Shown: positions 22,999-29,092 of the stretch, in pieces
Position numbering within the stretch: the stretch's first letter is position 1
Layout of the letters: each line of letters begins with the position of its first letter
Assembly: GCA_036736205.1 (NCBI GenBank)
Contig: DAINMX010000065.1
Span: 1 to 29,092, forward strand
Source of the DNA: XYA12-FULL-58-9 sp001798605
GTDB lineage: Bacteria > Myxococcota > XYA12-FULL-58-9
DNA: 29,092 nt
Direction of reading: 5' to 3'
Program-made: the position numbers and the translations under genes
Notes under the pieces: generated by a model
Databases searched by the model: none
What the model was told of the DNA's origin: nothing
The model's input: the letters and a program-made list of their open reading frames with translations, nothing else

Positions 22999-24183
22999 TT
23001 ATCGAAGCAAGGCCAAGAACGCCCCGGCAGCAACGGCTGTGCCGATGACACCCGCCACATTGGGTCCCATGGCTGCCATCAGCGGGTTCACTTTGCCGTC
23101 GGTTTGTTTCGACACAAAATCTTGAACCACGCGAGCCGACATGGGCACAGCAGATACGCCTGCCGCACCGATGCACGGGTTGAATCGCATGGCTTTTGGC
23201 AGAAACAGATTGAGAACTTTGGCGAAAAGAACGCCACCAGCGGTGCTGAAACCGAATGCGATGGCACCCAACAAGAGAATCTTCAGAGTCGTGGGCTGCA
23301 GAAAGCTTGTGCCCGACATGGTTGAACCGATCACCAAACCCAGAAAGATGGTGATGATGTTGATCAATGGTCCGCCTGCCGTCTTTGACAGCCGATCGGT
23401 TTTTTGCGACTCCCTGAGCAGATTGCCAAACATCAGCAAACCAATCAAAGGTGCGCAGCTCGGAACAGCCAAAGACGATAGCAACCCGGTGACGATCGGA
23501 AACAGAATGACTGCCGTCCGCGACGGTTCCTTTGCCTCGGGGACATCCATCGCACGCTCTTTCTTCGTTGTGAGCAAACGCATGATGGGCGGCTGAATGA
23601 TCGGCACCAACGACATGTAGCTATAGGCGGCCACCGCAACCGCACCGAGGAGATGAGGCGCAAGCATCGACGTAAGAAAGATCGATGTCGGCCCATCCGC
23701 ACCGCCGATGATTCCGATAGACGCGGCCTCTTGGGCCGTGAAACCCAGAAGGTAGTGGGCACCAAGAGCCGCCACGAAGATGCCTAGCTGGGCAGCGGCA
23801 CCAAGAAGAAGGGTGATGGGGCGGGAAAGCAATGGCCGAAAATCGGTAAGCGCGCCTATCCCCAAGAAGACCACCGGCGGCAACAGCTCCGTACGAATCC
23901 CTGCATCGTAGATGATCTGCATGAGCGGTGGCAAACCATGTGTCGCTGTTCCAGCGACAACCGGTACGAGTGCGGCAGCGCTCGGATCACTCACGGACGA
24001 CAACGCCGCAAATGGCAGATTGGCAAGAATCGCCCCAAAGCCTATCGGGATGAGGAGAAGCGGTTCGTAATTCTTGCGAACCGCCAGGAATATGAGCGTA
24101 CCGCCGATAGCGTACATGACGAGTATTCGCCACGTAAGGGCGGCAAACCCTGAGGTGTTGACAAGAATCTCAATAGCTTCCAT
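22999..24183 (-). CDS. oadB: sodium-pumping decarboxylase, beta subunit
   Basis: A 394-residue integral membrane protein. It is the beta subunit of oxaloacetate/methylmalonyl-CoA/glutaconyl-CoA decarboxylases, which decarboxylates biotin-bound CO2 and couples it to Na+ export. Family marks are GALTDFRPLL at 110-119, GGADGPTSIF at 160-169 (the conserved Asp motif of the sodium path) and AAGVSAVPMSARVVQ near the C-terminus, with many hydrophobic helices. The start is 4 nt after the oadA stop, so translation is coupled. Pairing with an HMG-CoA lyase-type alpha subunit points to oxaloacetate as substrate rather than methylmalonyl-CoA. Confidence 0.94.
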   Translation of the reverse strand: MEAIEILVNTSGFAALTWRILVMYAIGGTLIFLAVRKNYEPLLLIPIGFGAILANLPFAALSSVSDPSAAALVPVVAGTATHGLPPLMQIIYDAGIRTELLPPVVFLGIGALTDFRPLLSRPITLLLGAAAQLGIFVAALGAHYLLGFTAQEAASIGIIGGADGPTSIFLTSMLAPHLLGAVAVAAYSYMSLVPIIQPPIMRLLTTKKERAMDVPEAKEPSRTAVILFPIVTGLLSSLAVPSCAPLIGLLMFGNLLRESQKTDRLSKTAGGPLINIITIFLGLVIGSTMSGTSFLQPTTLKILLLGAIAFGFSTAGGVLFAKVLNLFLPKAMRFNPCIGAAGVSAVPMSARVVQDFVSKQTDGKVNPLMAAMGPNVAGVIGTAVAAGAFLALLR

Positions 24184-24187
24184 TTCA

Positions 24188-26026
24188 CTACCCGAGGGTC
24201 ATGATTGGTTGACCGGCTTGGACATCGTTCCCAAGCTCGGCATTGATAGTCATCACCGTGCCACTGGTGGGTGCCCTGACATCGTGTTTCGCCTTCATCG
24301 CTTCGACTGACGCGACAACCTGACCCTCCTTGACGGCGTCGCCAATCTTGACCTTCAACTCGACGAGCTCGACTTTGCCCTTGAATGGCGAGAAGACCGG
24401 CGTTGATTTGCCGGTGCCGCTTGCCGGAGTCACCGTCGGTGCGGAAGATCCTCGCGACGCAGCCGGCTCGACCGTCACCTTGAACGTTCGAATCGATCCA
24501 CCTTCCTCGACCGTACATGTTGTGGTGACAGGCCCAGTCAACGCAGGCGCGTTTGTCTGCGTTTGAGGCACCACTGCGGTCTTCGGCTCTTCCTTCTTCT
24601 TCAGAGGAAGGACAATCTTGGCCTTGCCGCTGAGAAATCGAATGCCTTCGTTGAGGTCCATGTTCTTGCCGGGAACGATTGAGGAAGCGACTAGGAATGT
24701 GCTCTCATCGTTGACAGGCAGGTTGCGCTCTTTGATAGCGGCGACAGCCAGCTCCACGGAATCGGCGGCTGCCTCGAGCGGATCGCCATTGAACACCGGC
24801 AGCCCGAGCTGCTCGGAGGTGATCTTTATCACCTCGGGGTCGGGCGGCAACGGCGGACGACCGAAATAGCCAAGGACAGCGCGACCGTAGCCGGCTTCCA
24901 TCTTCTTCCAACGTCCGAGCAGAACGTTGTTGAATGCCTGGGTCCAATACTGTTGCGAGCCCGGTGTTACCGACGTCCATGCGCCACCGGCCTTGACGAC
25001 GACAGGAAACTCCGCGAGCACCTCAGAGTACTTGTTGAGAATTCCCGCTTCCTTCATCATGTGAACGTTCGGGCCGATAGCACCACCTGGCATTGGAAAT
25101 CCGACAACACGGGCGTCGGCGGTTGTGGTCACCGGATCGAAATCGTATTCGGCCATGCTCTCGTTGAGCATGTTCTCAATCTCGGTCATGTACGAGACGT
25201 CAATGTCGAGCTCATAGCCGGTGCCCTTGAGAGCGTGAGCCATGGAACGAACGTCGGGCTGCACGGTCCCTGATGCCATCGGCCGGCAGGAGAGATCGAT
25301 GCCATCAACGCCACCTTCGAGACCCGCCATGTACTGAGCGACTGCCAAGGAAGCGGTGTCGTGTGTGTGCTGCCACAACAGAACTTCCGGCGGCAAGATC
25401 CTGCGAATGCCTTTCGCCGTTTCGTAGCAAGTGTTCGGGTCCGTCGTGCCTGAAGCATCCTTCAGACACACCGAATCCATGTGCAGACCCTTGTCCACGA
25501 GCTTCTTGATAATGCCGATATAGAAATCAGCGGTGTGGACCTCATCGGAGTGGAAAGGCAATCCCATCAATGCCACACAAACTTGGTGGTGCATCCCAGA
25601 GTCGATAATTGGCTTGCCTGTCTTCTCGAGGTTGTCAACATCGTTCATGTAATCGAAGTTGCGATCCCACGTGGTGCCGTGCTTGTGCATCAGCTTGGCT
25701 TGCAGCTCGAGAGCCCTGAGCCGCTGCGTGGTAAGGGTGACCCCTGACACAGAACGGGTGAGGATCTGCAGGTCGACGTCTTTGCCGACCGCCTTGCGCA
25801 TCTCGTCCTGACAGACAAAGGGGTCTTCGCCAACGTAGAAGTAGGGTGCCTGATACCGCGCGCCACCGCCAAACTCAAAATGTCGGATCTTCGCCTTCTC
25901 GGCCGAGAATTGCATGGCCGGCAAGATATCTTTGAGTCTCACTTTGCCGCCGAAGCTCGATTGCAGCCCATCGCGGAAGGGCGTGAACATCACCCGTACT
26001 TTTTTCTTGGTGTCAGCGTGAATCAT
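24188..26026 (-). CDS. oadA: biotin-dependent carboxyltransferase (OadA / PycB type)
   Basis: A 612-residue cytoplasmic subunit. The N-terminal TIM barrel of the HMG-CoA lyase-like family shows FRDGLQSSFG, CLKDASG (the Lys is carboxylated in the family) and HTHDTAS as metal ligands. The conserved carboxylase domain follows (GFPMPGGAIGPN). After a Pro/Thr-rich linker the C-terminal biotinyl domain has VEAMKAKHD with Lys578 as the biotin site, 34 residues from the end as usual. It transfers CO2 from oxaloacetate to biotin for OadB. In another setting such proteins serve as pyruvate carboxylase subunit B, but the oadG and oadB neighbours favour the decarboxylase pump. GAGGAG precedes the ATG, which overlaps the end of oadG by 14 nt. 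Confidence 0.94.
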   Translation of the reverse strand: MIHADTKKKVRVMFTPFRDGLQSSFGGKVRLKDILPAMQFSAEKAKIRHFEFGGGARYQAPYFYVGEDPFVCQDEMRKAVGKDVDLQILTRSVSGVTLTTQRLRALELQAKLMHKHGTTWDRNFDYMNDVDNLEKTGKPIIDSGMHHQVCVALMGLPFHSDEVHTADFYIGIIKKLVDKGLHMDSVCLKDASGTTDPNTCYETAKGIRRILPPEVLLWQHTHDTASLAVAQYMAGLEGGVDGIDLSCRPMASGTVQPDVRSMAHALKGTGYELDIDVSYMTEIENMLNESMAEYDFDPVTTTADARVVGFPMPGGAIGPNVHMMKEAGILNKYSEVLAEFPVVVKAGGAWTSVTPGSQQYWTQAFNNVLLGRWKKMEAGYGRAVLGYFGRPPLPPDPEVIKITSEQLGLPVFNGDPLEAAADSVELAVAAIKERNLPVNDESTFLVASSIVPGKNMDLNEGIRFLSGKAKIVLPLKKKEEPKTAVVPQTQTNAPALTGPVTTTCTVEEGGSIRTFKVTVEPAASRGSSAPTVTPASGTGKSTPVFSPFKGKVELVELKVKIGDAVKEGQVVASVEAMKAKHDVRAPTSGTVMTINAELGNDVQAGQPIMTLG

Positions 26027-26234
26027 GGCGCATCTCCTCGATCCTTGTCACTCGCGCACCGTCAAAGAGCACCGCGACGCTCGCATGGATAGCAGCAAGC
26101 ATTGCGGCGTCATCAGAACGCGGTCTTTCGGGAAAAACAGCGACAACGAGGCGGATAACACCCGCCAAAATGATCAGCAGAACAAAGACGGAACAAAAGG
26201 AAGTAAGACAAATCGCAGCAAGATTCGTTTCCAC
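26013..26234 (-). CDS. oadG: sodium-pumping decarboxylase, gamma-like subunit
   Basis: A 73-residue protein with one N-terminal membrane helix (about 5-33) and a short cytoplasmic tail, LAAIHASVAVLFDGARVTRIEE, like the tail of many OadG-type subunits. In oxaloacetate decarboxylase, gamma anchors alpha to beta and stabilises the complex. The start is a GTG with GGAGG about 11 nt upstream. The frame overlaps oadA by 14 nt, and the order gamma-alpha-beta is that of classic oad operons. The small size makes a family call from sequence alone less secure; context carries much of the weight. Confidence 0.78.
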   Translation of the reverse strand: METNLAAICLTSFCSVFVLLIILAGVIRLVVAVFPERPRSDDAAMLAAIHASVAVLFDGARVTRIEEMRHDSR

Positions 26235-26579
26235 AGACTTCGGGGCCTCCGGCTCATTTCAACGCAGGTAAACGACGCGACTTGTATGACAAATTGGATG
26301 AATCTGAAAGCCCAATCATCCGTTTCATCCGTCGATGAGGTGAGATGAGTGAGTGACCGGGCCGCACCCTTCCCAGGCAGCAACGAACCGATGCTCAGAT
26401 TGGCGGAGACCAGGCCGGACAATGCTTTTCTGACCTGCTTCAACCAGCGAAACCGGAATGCGGCATGTATCCTATCGTAGTCGTCCTTCAGAGTTTGACT
26501 GAGTTGTCGATGTTGTTCAAGGTGCGACTCAAGGGACCTGTCGAACTGACTGCGGCCACCGTTCAACGCCAGTTCCGTT
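26235..26579. other. intergenic region upstream of the oad operon
   Basis: About 345 nt without a convincing gene. It must hold the promoter of the oad operon on the minus strand. I found no clear -35/-10 pair; TTGTCA near 26290 (minus strand) has no good -10 partner. A minus-strand frame (26566-26174, TTG start) runs through it, but it has no ribosome binding site and overlaps oadG in another frame, so I do not call it. Confidence 0.5.
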
Positions 26580-26648
26580 TTTCTATTTGATACTCGATCC
26601 TGTGTTTCTATTTGATACTCGATCCAGTGTTTCTATTTGATACTCGAT
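26580..26648. repeat. three 25-bp direct repeats
   Basis: The core TTTCTATTTGATACTCGAT occurs at 26580, 26605 and 26630, exactly 25 nt apart. The first two copies continue with CCTGTG and CCAGTG, and the third diverges after the core. The block sits about 30 nt upstream of the radical SAM GTG at 26679. It may be an array of regulator sites or an intergenic repeat element. Confidence 0.9.
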
Positions 26649-26678
26649 GAAGACGGGAGGGCGTGGTAGGACCAATCT

Positions 26679-27554
26679 GTGGATCATGTCGGCAACATTT
26701 TCCGTCCGCCAAGTGAGGCGTCGAGCCTTCTCATCCAGGTGACCGTCGGTTGCAGCCACAACCGTTGCGGTTTTTGTGCCATGTATCGGGACAAACAGTT
26801 CCGAGGCAAACCCTTCGAGCAGATCGAGGCGGACATCTGTGAGGCTGCGAACATCGGTCCACGATTCAACCGGGTCTTCTTGTGCGACGGCGACGCGTTG
26901 ATTCTGTCGACCTCGAAGTTGCTGCGCATTCTCAATGCTATTCGTGAGCAGCTCCCGTGGGTGGTGCGGATTGGCATATACGGTGATACTCGCTGCGTTG
27001 GGAAAAAGAGCGTCGCCGAGCTCACCGAGCTTCGCGATGCAGGGCTCGGCATCGTCTACCATGGCATCGAGTCGGGAGATGCGGAGGTCTTGCGGCGCAT
27101 CGACAAGGGCGGCACCGCGGCCGAATGTGTGGACACTGCCAGAAAGCTTTGGCAGGCAGGTATCACCCATTCGGTGATCGCGCTTCTCGGTGTTGGTGGC
27201 GTCGAGCTGTCGGCACAACACGCGCGAGCGACTGCTGCTCTGCTTTCTCAAATGGATCCGCCGTATGTGGCAGCGCTCACCCTGACTATCGTTGCCGACA
27301 CGCCCATTGCCGCGGCACAGCAAAGCGGAGAATTTGTCCTTCCTGGCAAGTTTGGGCTTCTCGGAGAGCTGCGGACCATGGTTGCCGAAAGTGGTTTCAG
27401 TCGCTGCCGATTTTCAGCAAATCATGCGAGCAATTATTTGCCGATTCGTGGAGATCTTCCCCGCGACAAGGCCGCACTGTTGCAAATGCTCGACCGCGTG
27501 ATCAAGAGCCGCGATGAGAGTCTGCTCAAACCGGAGTTCTTGCGTGGTTTGTGA
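26679..27554 (+). CDS. radical SAM protein (GCSHNRCGFC type)
   Basis: A 291-residue enzyme starting at GTG, with TAGGA about 8 nt upstream. The cluster motif is C25-SHNR-C30-GF-C33, again CX4CX2C, followed by AMYRDKQFRGKP. This belongs to a widespread family of short radical SAM proteins, often with GCSHNxCxFC, of unknown substrate. The barrel continues with VFLCDGDALILST, GIYGDTR, GLGIVYHGIESGDAEVLRRIDKG, GITHSVIALLGVGG and a C-terminal region with ANHASNYLPIRGDLPRDK, where many members bind substrate or SAM. The stop codon TGA is formed by the first TTGTGA unit of the hexanucleotide repeat that runs into the assembly gap. Confidence 0.88.
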   Translation: MDHVGNIFRPPSEASSLLIQVTVGCSHNRCGFCAMYRDKQFRGKPFEQIEADICEAANIGPRFNRVFLCDGDALILSTSKLLRILNAIREQLPWVVRIGIYGDTRCVGKKSVAELTELRDAGLGIVYHGIESGDAEVLRRIDKGGTAAECVDTARKLWQAGITHSVIALLGVGGVELSAQHARATAALLSQMDPPYVAALTLTIVADTPIAAAQQSGEFVLPGKFGLLGELRTMVAESGFSRCRFSANHASNYLPIRGDLPRDKAALLQMLDRVIKSRDESLLKPEFLRGL

Positions 27555-27708
27555 TTGTGATTGTGATTGTGATTGTGANNNNNNNNNNNNNNNNNNNNNN
27601 NNNNNNNNNNNNNNNNNNNNNNNNNNNNNNNNNNNNNNNNNNNNNNNNNNNNNNNNNNNNNNNNNNNNNNNNNNNNNNTTGTGATTGTGATTGTGATTGT
27701 GATTGTGA
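27549..27708. repeat. TTGTGA hexanucleotide array broken by a 100-N gap
   Basis: Five copies of TTGTGA at 27549-27578, then 100 Ns (27579-27678), then five more copies at 27679-27708. The round number of Ns is a standard scaffold filler, so the true array length is unknown, and the join could even be false if the repeat exists elsewhere. Short GATGCGAT-like repeats follow to 27731. Confidence 0.92.
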
Positions 27709-27717
27709 CGCGATGGG

Positions 27718-28398
27718 ATGCGATGCGATGGGCCCGCTCTTTGGACACTTGGACACTTGGGCGATTTGACTTGGGCTGCAGACTATGAAGCTTTCGGCAA
27801 GGCGTGGGAGTATTTGCCCGAGTCCACCTCACCTCCTTCGATCGAGGTCAACCTGCGTTTCCCTGGGCAATACCTCGATCGGGAGACAGGACTGCATTAC
27901 AACTGGAACCGATTCTACGATCCGAATACCGGTAGGTACCTGACTCCGGAGCCAATCCTGACCGATCCGCGTTGGCACCGCCACGTGATGCTTGGATTTC
28001 AATCGGGCCCGTTGCCAGCGTATTCGTATGCTTTGTCCGCACCGCAGCGATTTGTCGATCCAACAGGCTATGTTCCCGTTCAGAATCTTAGCAGTCATGA
28101 GATTCCGGCGTCTGGAAATCCCGGTCCTGGTCAAGGCTCTGGTGGTCAAGTTGACATTACGTTACCGCCTCACTCGTCAGTCGACAGCACTCACCCGAAG
28201 AATGATGTTGGTGATGTCGATTTCATCGACGGCGAAAAATGGCGCGGTAATGACGAATGGCCACAGGTCTACTGCTACGACACCGCAGATGGTGCCGGTG
28301 TGTCATGCAGTCATCTTCCTCCATTCATGTACCACTTCTTGAATCCCGATTCGCCTAGCTGCCGAGACGATGATGACGATAGCTCTGGATGCAAATAA
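27718..28398 (+). pseudogene. 3' part of an Rhs-repeat protein with unknown C-terminal tip
   Basis: The reading frame begins just after the gap and repeats, so the 5' end is missing or was lost. ADYEAFGKAWE, then LRFPGQYLDRETGLHYNWNR, FYDPNTGRYLTPEPI and FVDPTGYV form the conserved Rhs core. After this core the protein changes to a tip of about 105 residues rich in Asp and Ser (DVDFIDGEKW, CYDTADG, ending in DDDDDSSGCK) with several cysteines. In Rhs proteins the tip is often a toxin; I recognise no catalytic motif in this one. Its stop shares a base with the next ATG (TAATG). It could be a truncated orphan cassette or the end of a full gene lost in the gap; I list it as incomplete. Confidence 0.7.
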
Positions 28399-28898
28399 TG
28401 CGCAATCGAGGATGGTCAAACCGCAGGACGCGATTTTTGGCCGGTGCGGGCGCGGGAGTCGGGCTTCTTCTCCTACTGGTGTATTTGGCACCTGGTGCCA
28501 TTTGTCGTCTCGTCCCGTTAGGTGACGAAGGAGAGGGTGAGTGCCTGGGTTGGACGGCGCGCCTGCCGTTGGCTCCGACGTGCAAGGTGCTAGATGTTAC
28601 CTCGAAAGAAATCGCGACGACGGGAAACGATGTCGTAATCTCGGAAGCATTGGGAGGTCTCGTGCGGGCCGGTGCATGTGAGGAACTTGCCGCGTTCCGA
28701 CGGGAATACGTAGCCTCGAAAACGCAAGCCTACATTAACGACATGCTGGATGGCGCACTTGCAAGTTGTGTTCGAGGTGAAGAATATTCCCTTCAGGACA
28801 AGAGGGCACAATCGCAAATACTCGAAGCTGACCTTGTTGACCGCTTGGCCACAAATTCAAGGTGTCAATCTTCCGTAGCCAAGCCATCGCAGCGTTGA
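28398..28898 (+). CDS. membrane-anchored protein after Rhs tip (possible immunity partner)
   Basis: A 166-residue protein. MRNRGWSNRRTR is followed by one hydrophobic helix (FLAGAGAGVGLLLLLVYLAPGAI), so it is probably anchored in the inner membrane with a periplasmic body of about 130 residues containing five cysteines (ECLGW, PTCKV, GACEEL, ASCVRG, SRCQSS). The start overlaps the Rhs stop (TAATG), a one-base coupling seen for many toxin-immunity pairs. I recognise no family. An immunity role for the Rhs tip is inferred only from position and overlap. Confidence 0.6.
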   Translation: MRNRGWSNRRTRFLAGAGAGVGLLLLLVYLAPGAICRLVPLGDEGEGECLGWTARLPLAPTCKVLDVTSKEIATTGNDVVISEALGGLVRAGACEELAAFRREYVASKTQAYINDMLDGALASCVRGEEYSLQDKRAQSQILEADLVDRLATNSRCQSSVAKPSQR

Positions 28899-29092
28899 TC
28901 GGTCATCTCGAAGCTAGAACGAGTTCCCGTCCTGCCGCGCCCAAGAGGTACAGACAGCTGGGGGTGCCAAACCCAAACCTCCCACCCGCCCCAAGTTCCG
29001 GAGCAGACGCGACGCGGCTGCGCAGGCTTGTGCATAGTCCACGGGATTATGTAAAGGCTCGCACTCACTGCCAACGCGAGCCCAAGGAGATG
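28899..29092 (+). other. unassigned 3' end of window
   Basis: A plus-strand frame is open from TTG 28895 to the window edge (66 codons, Pro/Arg-rich), overlapping the preceding stop as TTGA. It has no ribosome binding site and no family resemblance I can see, so it is noted rather than called a gene. Confidence 0.25.

Noticed and set aside
26174..26566. Minus-strand 130-codon frame upstream of oadG
   Set aside because: TTG start, no ribosome binding site, overlaps oadG in another frame and resembles no family; could be a decayed gene but not supportable.
26580..26654. 25-bp repeats considered as a CRISPR array or iterons of an origin
   Set aside because: There are no unique spacers, and no replication initiator gene lies nearby.
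26583..27323. Minus-strand 246-codon open frame
   Set aside because: Antisense to the radical SAM gene with its intact cluster motif; its end lies in the 25-bp repeats.
28895..29092. Plus-strand frame open to the window edge
   Set aside because: No ribosome binding site and Pro/Arg-rich low-information sequence; too short to judge.

Overview
The window looks like a scaffold from a Gram-negative bacterium of the former Deltaproteobacteria, most likely Myxococcota or a relative such as Bradymonadota. This is an inference from gene content, not a phylogenetic placement. Supporting signs are many small lipoproteins, a Cys-rich repeat lipoprotein with a 'DSCG' repeat typical of that group, PilZ and Crp/Fnr regulators, an Rhs fragment, a moderately high GC content and E. 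coli-like lon and recA genes. A run of 100 Ns at 27579-27678 lies inside a TTGTGA hexanucleotide repeat and marks a scaffold join, so the order of genes across it is not proven.

Layout. 1-1202 holds two tandem secreted proteins sharing a C-terminal 'GWEL' domain, the second with a long Pro/Thr-rich region encoded by 9-bp repeats. 1218-6476 is a housekeeping block: lon (minus), a PilZ protein coupled to a DUF1439-like lipoprotein, recA with a hairpin over its ribosome binding site, and a DcrB-like protein. 6556-8234 is a two-gene minus-strand unit, a DUF432-like protein followed by an MscS channel. 8400-10999 has an eight-repeat Cys-rich lipoprotein divergent from a Crp/Fnr regulator, with an ACCACACC x3 repeat between them.

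11074-17510 is the most unusual part. It holds a very large protein (up to 1061 aa) whose last third resembles the NAD-binding part of S-adenosylhomocysteine hydrolase, a divergent SAM methyltransferase fused to a zinc ribbon, and a lipoprotein translationally coupled to a large adenosine deaminase-family enzyme. Methyl transfer, SAH handling and adenosine deamination would form a chain of linked chemistry, but that link is a hypothesis drawn from gene order and hand-read motifs.

17667-18570 is a tandem repeat followed by uppP. 18578-26234 is a seven-gene minus-strand run. In transcription order it is oadG, oadA and oadB (a biotin-dependent sodium-pumping decarboxylase with overlapping or nearly abutting genes), a GNAT acetyltransferase, a B12-binding radical SAM enzyme, a small EF-hand-like protein and a membrane-embedded M28 peptidase. 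26580-27554 has three 25-bp direct repeats and a second radical SAM gene on the plus strand. After the gap, 27718-28898 carries the 3' end of an Rhs gene overlapping a small membrane-anchored protein that could be its partner. I found no tRNA, rRNA, CRISPR array or intact insertion sequence.
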